NCBI GenBank assembly: GCA_013377095.1
Contig: JACAAY010000004.1
Span: 1 to 64,000, forward strand
From: Desulfuromonadales bacterium
GTDB taxonomy: Bacteria; Desulfobacterota; Desulfuromonadia; Geobacterales; Pseudopelobacteraceae
DNA length: 64,000 nt
Reading direction: 5' to 3'
Within the stretch, counting starts at the first letter, position 1. Each line of letters begins with the position of its first letter. A program made the translations under genes and the position numbers. A model generated the notes under the pieces. It was not told the origin of the DNA, searched no databases, and saw only the letters and a program-made list of their open reading frames with translations. Positions 15,591-22,902 of this stretch are shown here, piece after piece.

Positions 15591-16919
15591 ATGCCGCGAC
15601 AATTGCCCAAAATGCTGTATGCCGATCAGAAGGGAACCATCTACGATCACCCCGAGTTCTGCATGACCGGCATGAGTGGCACTGTTCCGGTATTACCGGA
15701 GGATGTGGAGCTGATCCCCTTACCCGAGGACAGTCGACTGTTCACCATGCCGGCCATGCCGCCCATTGGCTGGGATGAACGCAAGAAGGGCTTTGTTACC
15801 GTTGACAGCGTCCCCCAGGGGAAGCGGCGGCAACCGATCCAGGCCGTGGCCGCCTTCATGGCGCCCGGTTACCTGCGCACCCTGCTGCCGGCCTGCGACT
15901 ACTCCCGCAAAAGGAGCCACCTGCCGCTCTGGTCCTACACCGCCGTGGGGTGGGATGAGGAGCGCGACTGTTTCGTGGTGGCTGCCTCAAAAGTAGATAG
16001 CAACAGCAACTGGAATCCCTGCAACTACGATGACCGCACCCTGGACCCGCTGGTGCGCAAGATGCTGCGGGAGATGCCCGACAACCGTTTGCTGGAGCAA
16101 CTCTCCCGCTGCGCCCTGGATTACCACTGCTTTGCCGCAAAAAATCTGTTTTACCGCCGCTGGGAGGCGCCGCTGCCAACCTCGCCCTCCTGCAACTCGG
16201 CCTGTCTGGGGTGCATCAGCCTGCAGCCGTCAGAGTGCTGCCCGGCCAATCACGAGCGGATCAGCTTTGTCCCCACACCGGAAGAGCTCTGTCAGATCGC
16301 CGTGCCGCACCTGGAGCAGGCCGAGCAGGCCATCGTCTCCTACGGTCAGGGGTGCGAGGGAGACCCGATCCTGCAGGCCGACACCATCGCCGAAGCGACC
16401 CGCCGCATGAAACAGGCCACAGCACGCGGCACAATCAATTTCAATTCCAACGGTTCCCTGCCGGATAAAGTCCGGTTGTTATGCGACGCGGGCATGGATT
16501 CGTTCCGTTTCTCCCTCAACTCGGTGCGCGAGGATCTCTACAACCGCTACTATCGTCCCAAGGGATATTCCCTGGGCGATGTGCTCCAATCGGTCAAAAT
16601 CTCCAAGGAAGCCGGCCGTTTTACCATGATCAACTATCTGGTCTCACCCGGAGTCAGCGACGCGCCGGAAGAGGTCGAGGCGCTGCTCCGCTTCGTGGCC
16701 GACACCGGTGTCGATATGCTCCAGCTGCGCAACCTGTCCATCGACCCCGACTATTACAACCGCGAGATGGGAGTATCCGGCAAGGGCATCGGCATGTACC
16801 GGTTGCTGCAGCGCTTGAAAGAGGAATTCCCACGGCTGCAGTTCGGCTACTATAATCGCACCAGGGAGAACTTCTTCCCACCCGGCTTTGAAACCGGCTG
16901 GCCGATTTCAGACAGTTAG
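15591..16919 (+). CDS. Radical SAM protein of unknown substrate
   Basis: A 442-residue protein. The first 190 residues form a distinct N-terminal domain (PEDVELIPLPEDSRLFTMP; AFMAPGYLRTLLPAC) before the radical SAM core. The 4Fe-4S motif is CNSACLGC (Cys201, Cys205, Cys208; Cys-x3-Cys-x2-Cys). VSYGQGCEGDP, FNSNGSLPDKVRLL and FRFSLNSVREDLYNRYYRP follow in the order seen in SPASM-less radical SAM proteins. The group is familiar from geobacters but has no assigned role. RBS GGAGAG lies eight bases before the ATG. It converges on pqiC with three bases between stops and shows no terminator there. Confidence 0.8.
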   Translation: MPRQLPKMLYADQKGTIYDHPEFCMTGMSGTVPVLPEDVELIPLPEDSRLFTMPAMPPIGWDERKKGFVTVDSVPQGKRRQPIQAVAAFMAPGYLRTLLPACDYSRKRSHLPLWSYTAVGWDEERDCFVVAASKVDSNSNWNPCNYDDRTLDPLVRKMLREMPDNRLLEQLSRCALDYHCFAAKNLFYRRWEAPLPTSPSCNSACLGCISLQPSECCPANHERISFVPTPEELCQIAVPHLEQAEQAIVSYGQGCEGDPILQADTIAEATRRMKQATARGTINFNSNGSLPDKVRLLCDAGMDSFRFSLNSVREDLYNRYYRPKGYSLGDVLQSVKISKEAGRFTMINYLVSPGVSDAPEEVEALLRFVADTGVDMLQLRNLSIDPDYYNREMGVSGKGIGMYRLLQRLKEEFPRLQFGYYNRTRENFFPPGFETGWPISDS

Positions 16920-16922
16920 GAA

Positions 16923-17528
16923 TTATTTCCCGCCAGACCACTCTTTTTTCAAGGCTTGGGCAATTTCCAGACTGACACCCGCCAGCCCCCGGCTGAAGGC
17001 TGCCACCGCACCCTCATATCCGCTGCCCGTCACCGGCTCGCGCACCTGTGACCGGCCATTGCCGGCCGGGCTGTCATCCTGCCGTCGGACAAACCAGAGC
17101 GCATCCAGTTCCACCTGTTTACCCGTATATTCAAAACGCTGCAGATCCACATAGACCTTGAAATCCGCCGAAAGCGAGGCAGCCTGGGGATAGGAGGAGA
17201 CCCTGTCGGAAACCAGCAGGCGGGAGAGATTCTCCGCCATGGCACGGGATACGGCGCTCTTCAGCGGCTCAGCCCAACGGTGGGTTTCCAGCAGCTCAAC
17301 ACTCGAGTCGTCATAACGAACCACCAACTGGGGACGATCAACCAGCTCCGGAATGGTCACCGAGGCGATTGCAACCGAAGGGGTTGCACCCTGGACAGAG
17401 GGCGTGCCCTGGCTTGCCGTTGCTATCAGGGTGTAGAAGCGGGCTTGGGGAGAGCTGGCACATCCGGTAAGCAGGAACAAAGCGCAGGACAGCAGCAGGA
17501 TCGCGCCAGAGGTATAGACGGTCTTCAT
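16923..17528 (-). CDS. pqiC: PqiC/YmbA-type lipoprotein of an MCE transport system
   Basis: A 201-residue lipoprotein. The signal ends in LLTGCASS, so Cys23 would be lipidated. RFYTLIA shortly after, and VTIPELVDRPQLVVRYDDSSVELLETHRWAEPL (in parts: IPELVDRPQLVVR, HRWAEPL), are typical of ABC-type auxiliary lipoproteins of the PqiC family, which sit on the inner face of the outer membrane. Its start overlaps the end of pqiB by four bases. In enterobacteria PqiABC forms a bridge across the periplasm for lipids; the same gene order here supports the same role. Confidence 0.88.
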   Translation of the reverse strand: MKTVYTSGAILLLSCALFLLTGCASSPQARFYTLIATASQGTPSVQGATPSVAIASVTIPELVDRPQLVVRYDDSSVELLETHRWAEPLKSAVSRAMAENLSRLLVSDRVSSYPQAASLSADFKVYVDLQRFEYTGKQVELDALWFVRRQDDSPAGNGRSQVREPVTGSGYEGAVAAFSRGLAGVSLEIAQALKKEWSGGK

Positions 17529-19183
17529 CGTTTTTCCTCCTTCTTGCCGCTGATCAGGGCTTCGGGATGCTGTTCCAGGTAATCCCCCAGCACCCGCAGC
17601 GACTGGGCGGCGCGGCTGACCTCGCGCAGGGTTTCGCGCAGATCCCGCTGGAGCGGCGCATCCACGGAGAGAGTCTGTTTTGCCCCGGCCAGGGCCTTGT
17701 TGGCCTCGTTCAGGGTTTTGCGCGCATCCTCCAGCATCAGGCGTGTTTCCGGGACAACCACCGCATCCACATTCTTGAGCAATCTATCCGCATTTTTCAG
17801 GGTTGTTTCCAGGGATTGCAGGGTTTTGCGCGTATCTCCGGAAAGCTCCTCCAGCGGAAGCTTCTCGATTTTCTGAACGATCTGCATCAACATTGTCTGG
17901 AATTGCTCCATGTTCCCGGGCGTGGTCGGAAATTCCGGAGGATTTTGAGCCCAGTCAACACTGGCCGGGGACGCTTTGGGAAAAAAATCGAGCGTGATAT
18001 ACAGCTGGCCGGTCAACAAATTGCCGCTTCTGATCTGGGCACGCATTCCGTTGCTGACCAGGGCATTTACAAGCTGTTTTGAACTCTGCCGGGGAGATAT
18101 TTTTGATATCGAACGGGAGTGGGCACGCAAACGTTCCGGATAGAACTTTACCTCTACCGGCATGACAAACCTCTTGTTGCGTGTATCAAGCTCGACGCTG
18201 ATACGCGAGACTTCGCCCACCGTAACCCCGCGCAAATCAACCGGCGCCCCGATTGACAGCCCACGCACGGACTCCTTGAAAACAAGCAGATAGGTTTCCA
18301 CAATGCTGTCGATACGCTTCAGGGCCTCTTCCTTGGTGGTGAAGAGCGTGAAGGTGCTGTTGGCCGGGGCAGGCCTGATGTCGACGCTGTCCTCGGGCGT
18401 CTGGAAGGCGATGCCGCCCAGCAGCAGCGAAACCATTGATTCGGAGTTGACCTTGAGACCGCTGGCATCCATGGTAAAGTCGATCCCGCTGGCATGCCAG
18501 AAGAGTGTGCCGGCCTTGACAAACCTGTCGAAAGGAGTCCGGATAAAAACCTTCAGCGTGACACCCTTGCCATCCTTGTCCAGTTCGTAGGAAATCACCT
18601 CCCCAACCTGCATGCGTCGGAAAAACACCGGTGATTTGATATTCAGCGAGCCGATATCTGCGGCATGCAGCTTGAACTGGGCGCCCGGCTCGTCCATGGT
18701 AACGACGGGAGGATCTTCCAGGCCGGTAAAGTCATATTTGGACTGCTTTGATTTACCCACATCCATGCCGATATAGGAACCACCCATCAATGTACCCAGG
18801 CCTGAGACGGTGCCGCCGGAAATACGCGGCTTGACCACCCAGAACAGGGTATCTTCCACCAGCAGGCCTTCCGCGTCCTTCTTGAATTCGGCAGTGACCA
18901 CAACGTGGGAACGATCTTTGGAGATGGTAACGCTCTTGACCTCGCCGATCTGCACATCCTTGTACTTGATTTTGGTTTTAGCCGCCTCGATGCCTTCACC
19001 ACTCTTGAAAATGATGGTTATGACCGGCCCCCGGTCCATGTAGGATTTGATTGCCAAAGACAAGCCAATCAGGGCGGCCAAAACCGGTATCAGCCAGATC
19101 AACTGGGAGGTCCTGCGACGGCGCCTGTCTACGATTGCATCGGGAATCAGCTCCAATTCCGGAGTTTGGTGATTTTCGGGCAT
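17525..19183 (-). CDS. pqiB: PqiB-like MCE-domain intermembrane transport protein
   Basis: 552 residues, close to E. coli PqiB (about 546). One N-terminal membrane helix, LIWLIPVLAALIGLSLAI (about 29-46), anchors it in the inner membrane. Repeated MCE/MlaD domains follow: the first near ITIIFKSGEGIEAAKTKIKY, the second near FKLHAADIGSLNIKSPVFF, the third near VRGLSIGAPVDLRGVTVGEV. The long C-terminal helix (KNADRLLKNVDAVVVPETR to the end) fits the needle-like coiled coil of PqiB hexamers. The gene is two bases downstream of pqiA2 and overlaps pqiC. Confidence 0.92.
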   Translation of the reverse strand: MPENHQTPELELIPDAIVDRRRRRTSQLIWLIPVLAALIGLSLAIKSYMDRGPVITIIFKSGEGIEAAKTKIKYKDVQIGEVKSVTISKDRSHVVVTAEFKKDAEGLLVEDTLFWVVKPRISGGTVSGLGTLMGGSYIGMDVGKSKQSKYDFTGLEDPPVVTMDEPGAQFKLHAADIGSLNIKSPVFFRRMQVGEVISYELDKDGKGVTLKVFIRTPFDRFVKAGTLFWHASGIDFTMDASGLKVNSESMVSLLLGGIAFQTPEDSVDIRPAPANSTFTLFTTKEEALKRIDSIVETYLLVFKESVRGLSIGAPVDLRGVTVGEVSRISVELDTRNKRFVMPVEVKFYPERLRAHSRSISKISPRQSSKQLVNALVSNGMRAQIRSGNLLTGQLYITLDFFPKASPASVDWAQNPPEFPTTPGNMEQFQTMLMQIVQKIEKLPLEELSGDTRKTLQSLETTLKNADRLLKNVDAVVVPETRLMLEDARKTLNEANKALAGAKQTLSVDAPLQRDLRETLREVSRAAQSLRVLGDYLEQHPEALISGKKEEKR

Positions 19184-19185
19184 AT

Positions 19186-19815
19186 TCAGCTCTCTTTCTG
19201 AAACGGATCCCAGATCAGCCGCGGGTCAAAGCGCATGGCGGCAAACATGGTCAGAACGACAACAGCTCCAAAGGCGATTGCTCCCGGACCGGCCTTTACC
19301 GTGGCCAAAGACTGCATCTGCACCAGTGCAGCAAGTAACGTAACCACATAGATATCCAGCATCGACCAACGGCCGACCAGTTCCACCAGGCGATACAGAC
19401 GCGTCCTTTCAGCAGGGTGGTCCTTGGAACGTTTCTGAACGGAAATGAGCAGATAGGTCAGGGCGATCAGCTTGAACAGCGGCACCATGATGCTGGCAAC
19501 AAACACAATCACGGCGATACCCATGGAGCCGTTCTGCCAGAGATGAACCACACCGCTCAGGATGGTGTCCTGGCGGTAACTGACCAGGGAACCGGTTTCC
19601 ATGATGGTCATCATGTTGGCGGGCAGATAGAGGATGTAGGCTGTTATCAGCAGCGCCCAGCACTGCTCCGTACCATGGGGCTTGCGAGAATGAAGGCGCG
19701 CGGTGCAGCGTGGGCAATGGATTTTGGCGGGATCATCCCCCGGACGTGAAACCAGGCCGCAGACATGACAGGCGCGGAACCCCAGGCTGGCTGCGGTTAT
19801 GCCGTCATACCTCAT
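19186..19815 (-). CDS. pqiA: PqiA-domain membrane protein, second copy
   Basis: 209 residues with an N-terminal zinc-ribbon (CHVCGLV and CPRCTARL) and about four membrane helices: LLITAYILYLPANMM, IAVIVFVASIMVPLFKLIALTYLLI (in parts IAVIVFVASIMVP and LIALTYLLI), SMLDIYVVTLLAALV and AIAFGAVVVLTMFAAM. It corresponds to one half of enterobacterial PqiA, which carries two such units in one chain. Its start overlaps the stop of the other pqiA gene as ATGA, so the two halves are coupled and probably assemble into the full inner-membrane component feeding PqiB. Confidence 0.88.
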   Translation of the reverse strand: MRYDGITAASLGFRACHVCGLVSRPGDDPAKIHCPRCTARLHSRKPHGTEQCWALLITAYILYLPANMMTIMETGSLVSYRQDTILSGVVHLWQNGSMGIAVIVFVASIMVPLFKLIALTYLLISVQKRSKDHPAERTRLYRLVELVGRWSMLDIYVVTLLAALVQMQSLATVKAGPGAIAFGAVVVLTMFAAMRFDPRLIWDPFQKES

Positions 19816-20444
19816 GACTGTTCTCCCTCATCGCCATGCCAGTCCAGATGCGCCCACACATCACGCGGGTTGAATGTTGCGGCTACCGCGGCCAGCAGCA
19901 GCGTCACACCGCCGAACGACCAGAGCGCAACCCCCGGAATGATGCGGAAGTTATCGGTCAGTTTTACCAGGGCCACCAGAATGCCGAGCATGAACACCTC
20001 GACCATGCCCCAGGGTTTAATACTCTGCAGAAAACGCATCAGCAGGGCCAGACCGGGCGGCACATGGCCAAGCCTGAGGGGAAGCAACAGATAGATCAGC
20101 AGGGATAGTTCCAGGGAAGGGACAATAATCGTGGTGACGAAGACAAGCAGCGAGATAAAGTGCATCTTCTGATCCCACAGGGAACTGACCGCCCCGTACA
20201 GGTTAGTGGCGCTGCCGTTTCCCTGGGACTCGATCCCCAGGATCGGATGGATATTTGCAATGACAAACAGAAGCGCAGCAGCCAGACTGAGAGCCAGCGT
20301 ACGATAGAGGCTGTCGGTGCTGTTACGGTAGAGCTCCGCGCCACAGCGCCGGCACACGGCGGTGCGACCGGGTTCAAGATCGATTTCGCGCAGCAGCAGA
20401 TCGCATTCGGGGCAGGCGACCAGTGGTTTTGGGGAATTTTCCAT
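19812..20444 (-). CDS. pqiA: PqiA-domain membrane protein, first copy
   Basis: 210 residues from the ATG at 20444. A zinc-ribbon with CPECDLLL and CRRCGAEL is followed by membrane helices LALSLAAALLFVIANIHPIL, FISLLVFVTTIIVPSLELSLLIYLL (in parts FISLLVFVTTIIVP and LELSLLIYLL), and VEVFMLGILVALVKL. The open frame extends to 20525 but that extension is basic and lacks the family start; AAGGGA lies about six bases before 20444. It is the first gene of the four-gene pqi operon, whose promoter must lie between 20445 and the nap terminator region. Confidence 0.85.
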   Translation of the reverse strand: MENSPKPLVACPECDLLLREIDLEPGRTAVCRRCGAELYRNSTDSLYRTLALSLAAALLFVIANIHPILGIESQGNGSATNLYGAVSSLWDQKMHFISLLVFVTTIIVPSLELSLLIYLLLPLRLGHVPPGLALLMRFLQSIKPWGMVEVFMLGILVALVKLTDNFRIIPGVALWSFGGVTLLLAAVAATFNPRDVWAHLDWHGDEGEQS

Positions 20445-20536
20445 GGGTATCCCTTCACTGTTGTGCGCCCATACCCTACCACATGAGCTTTCCGCACGTC
20501 GCCTTCTTTTTTTGGCAGTTCTCACCTGGAAACAGA

Positions 20537-20566
20537 CAGGCCCCGAACCGAGTGGAACGGGGCCTG
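20537..20566. terminator. Hairpin at the end of the nitrate operon
   Basis: CAGGCCCCG and CGGGGCCTG form a nine-base perfect stem around a 12-base loop, 31 bases past the stop of the octaheme cytochrome gene. On the minus strand it is followed by a T-rich but interrupted stretch. It lies between the nitrate operon and the pqi operon, which run in the same direction. Confidence 0.65.
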
Positions 20567-20596
20567 CAGTTCATCGGGATGTTTCCGTAAACCTGG

Positions 20597-22207
20597 TTAC
20601 TTCTTTTCGTCCTTTTTGACCACCAGCATGGCGTCGTTGAGCATCTTGACGCCGGCTTTGGACGCCGCAATGGAGCCGGTCAGACTTTCGCGGGCCAGAT
20701 CAGGATTATGAAAACCATCCGAGTTCTCGGCGGTCCAGTACTCCCACAGGACATGGGCTTCTTCATGTTTCTCGCGGGCCTGTGCCAGCACGCTCTCGGT
20801 CACGCCCATGCGCTGGGCGGCGGCATAGCTGTCGATCAACTGTCCCAGCCAGTACTCTGACTTGCGCATCTTGCCCTTGATGTAATTCTGCACCGCCTCG
20901 ATCTGATACAGTTTCTGCTCAACCGTGTTGGTGGGATGGCACCCCAGGCAGGACTCCTTGATGTGGTTCTTGGGACGGATCACGCCATGGCTGGAGAACA
21001 GTTTGCCGTTTTTCCCCTTCTGTTTCGGCATGTGGCACTGATGGCACTGCACGCCGGCCTTGTCGTGAATACTGCCGGCATAGGTTTCTGTCTCGGGGTG
21101 CTGGAACTTGATCAGACGAGCGCCGGTCACGGCATGTTTGAAGTCGTAGAAATCAAGCTCCTTGTAGTGTTTGAGCAGCTGCAGGGAGTTCTTGAGCGGG
21201 AAGTGGTTGGTGCGCTGATCGTCGTAAGCGACCTTTTTGCCATCGCTCCACTGACCACCGGCATTGCAATTGTACTCCACATGGCACTGGGCGCACATCA
21301 GGCGGGAATCGGTCTTTTCCATCACGCCGATCTTGCGGAAACCATCGCGGAATGAAACCACCTTCAGGTCGGTTTTTCCGCCCTTGGCAAAGATGTTTCC
21401 GGCGCGGTCCCTTTCAACGGCCTGGATCAAGGCATCACGCACCACGCGGGGCTGGGTGCCATGGGGGTCATGGCAGTGGATACAACCCACGGCATTGTTG
21501 GTGTCCTTGGCAACTGCAACCACATCCGAGGAGCGGTCCCATTGTGCCTTGGGATCCTTGTCACCCATGAACTTCCATTTCAGGACATGGTCGGAGGTCT
21601 TACACTGGATGCAGGTCGGGTTGCCGGCCATGGCGGTTTCGGGCAACTTTTTGCCGGTGTCGGTCAGCACATCCCAGGTCTTGCCAGACGTGTCAACATC
21701 CTTCCAGCCATGTTTGAACTGGAAACGTCCACCCTGGAAACGGTCAACCACAAACTGGTCGGTAACCATGAAAGCGTGGCCGCGTGGTTCAGCATGTTCA
21801 ATGGTAAAACCGTGTCCGGCCAGCAGCTTGTCCTGCAGGGGGGAGCGGCCGGTGGGGGTACCCTTTTCCTTGCGGGCAGGGGCCTCATAGCTCATCTTGA
21901 AGAAGCTGTCATACTGCTGCCGGTGGCATTTGGCGCACAGGGCCTGGTCGATAATCGTAACCGGCTTGTTCTTTTCCGGGTCCTTCATGTGCGCATCCAT
22001 CTTGTCATGGCAGGTTGTGCAGGCCAGGGAGGCGTGCTTCGAGCCCTCCTTGAGCGCCTTGACCTCTTCGTGGCACTCGTAACACTGGGCCCTTCCATCG
22101 TTGAGCTGCTTGGCGGCCGGCTTGGCCTTGGCTGCCCCGGACGGCATTGCCAGAAGCGCTCCCAGCCCGGCTACAACAACTGCCACCGCTACTCTCTGTT
22201 TCCACAT
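20597..22207 (-). CDS. Octaheme cytochrome c nitrite reductase (ONR/TvNiR type)
   Basis: A 536-residue precursor with a Sec signal (VAVVVAGLGALLAMPSGAAKA). Eight haem motifs are seen: CYECH (42), CTTCH (63), CAKCH (91), CIQCK (199), CIHCH (242), CAQCH (305), CHQCH (388) and CLGCH (420). The fourth is Cys-x2-Cys-Lys, the catalytic haem type of ammonia-forming nitrite reductases, and its place as haem 4 of 8 matches Thioalkalivibrio octaheme reductase rather than five-haem NrfA. Candidate active-site residues are Arg142 (EPRGHAF), Tyr312 and His370 (FQHPE). Tyr312-Asn-Cys314 repeats the Tyr-x-Cys pair that forms a thioether bond in TvNiR. It should reduce nitrite to ammonium in the periplasm, on nitrite made by NapA of the same operon. 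Start ATG 22207 has AAGGAG; the longer frame lacks a signal peptide. Confidence 0.88.
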   Translation of the reverse strand: MWKQRVAVAVVVAGLGALLAMPSGAAKAKPAAKQLNDGRAQCYECHEEVKALKEGSKHASLACTTCHDKMDAHMKDPEKNKPVTIIDQALCAKCHRQQYDSFFKMSYEAPARKEKGTPTGRSPLQDKLLAGHGFTIEHAEPRGHAFMVTDQFVVDRFQGGRFQFKHGWKDVDTSGKTWDVLTDTGKKLPETAMAGNPTCIQCKTSDHVLKWKFMGDKDPKAQWDRSSDVVAVAKDTNNAVGCIHCHDPHGTQPRVVRDALIQAVERDRAGNIFAKGGKTDLKVVSFRDGFRKIGVMEKTDSRLMCAQCHVEYNCNAGGQWSDGKKVAYDDQRTNHFPLKNSLQLLKHYKELDFYDFKHAVTGARLIKFQHPETETYAGSIHDKAGVQCHQCHMPKQKGKNGKLFSSHGVIRPKNHIKESCLGCHPTNTVEQKLYQIEAVQNYIKGKMRKSEYWLGQLIDSYAAAQRMGVTESVLAQAREKHEEAHVLWEYWTAENSDGFHNPDLARESLTGSIAASKAGVKMLNDAMLVVKKDEKK

Positions 22208-22236
22208 ACACGTTTCTCCTTTCTTTGAATTAATAC

Positions 22237-22584
22237 TTATTTGGGTTCCATGCGCAGCGCTTTCGGCGTCACCGGGCAAACATATTCACAACTGCCGCAA
22301 CCGCTACAGAGCATTTCGTCGATCACAACTCCGGTTCCCATGACCACGCTGATTGCCCCGGTCTGGCAGCGTTCCACACAGGAGAAGCAACCGCAATTTT
22401 TTGCCGGGCATTGCCGGTTGTCAACCCTGGCTACCACCTGCTCGTCCGGGGCAAGCCTCCCTTCCGGCTGGGCAGCGGCAGGTGGGGTGCCCAGAGCATC
22501 CCGTGCGGTCCCGCCCACCTTCAGCAGGCTTTCTCCCAGGGAGAACAGTCCCAGGCTGAAGAACTCCTTGCGGGAACAATTCAT
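22237..22584 (-). CDS. NapF/NapG-like protein with two 4Fe-4S clusters
   Basis: 115 residues. The N-terminus MNCSRKEFFSLGLFSLG resembles a twin-arginine signal with RK in place of RR, followed by a hydrophobic stretch. The cluster motifs are CPAKNCGCFSCVERC (Cys59, 64, 66, 69, 73) and CSGCGSCEYVCP (Cys93, 96, 99, 103). Its size fits a NapF-like ferredoxin, but NapF is cytoplasmic and linked to NapA maturation, whereas an exported form would be an electron carrier. The sequence does not decide between them. Its ATG overlaps the napB-like stop by four bases, and the cytochrome gene follows at 29 bases. Confidence 0.7.
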   Translation of the reverse strand: MNCSRKEFFSLGLFSLGESLLKVGGTARDALGTPPAAAQPEGRLAPDEQVVARVDNRQCPAKNCGCFSCVERCQTGAISVVMGTGVVIDEMLCSGCGSCEYVCPVTPKALRMEPK

Positions 22585-22886
22585 TGTTTTCCGTCTTTGG
22601 ATGCGTCCTCTTTTACGTCACCCTGGACATGACACTGGGTGCAGTTGAGCCGCTCGGGATGATCGCTAACCGGGGCATTCCGCACCCCGGTCCGATGGCA
22701 GATAGTACAGGCAGCCCCATTCTGGTCCGGCTTGACCGCATGGGGTATCAGGGGTGGATTATCGGAAGAGCGCTGCGCATCAGCCGCATAATCGGGCGCC
22801 GGTGGGACAGCCGCAAAAACGGGGGCCGTAAAAGCCAGGCAGGCAACCACACACGGCATCAGAATGGGATATAAAATCAGTCTCAT
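22581..22886 (-). CDS. napB: NapB-type dihaem cytochrome c
   Basis: 101 residues with a Sec signal (PILMPCVVACLAFTAPVFAA). Two haem motifs, CTICH (60) and CTQCH (82), sit in the NapB context: PPLIPHAV before the first, and APVSDHPERLNC between them. NapB passes electrons to NapA in the periplasm. It is shorter than common NapB (about 130-150 residues). It lies 16 bases after napA and overlaps the ferredoxin gene. Function from family and position is strong. Confidence 0.85.
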   Translation of the reverse strand: MRLILYPILMPCVVACLAFTAPVFAAVPPAPDYAADAQRSSDNPPLIPHAVKPDQNGAACTICHRTGVRNAPVSDHPERLNCTQCHVQGDVKEDASKDGKQ

Positions 22887-22902
22887 CAGGGACCTCCTTG
22901 GG

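Noticed and set aside
20597-22207. Naming the nitrite reductase NrfA
   Set aside because: It has eight haem motifs rather than five, with the lysine-ligated one in fourth place.
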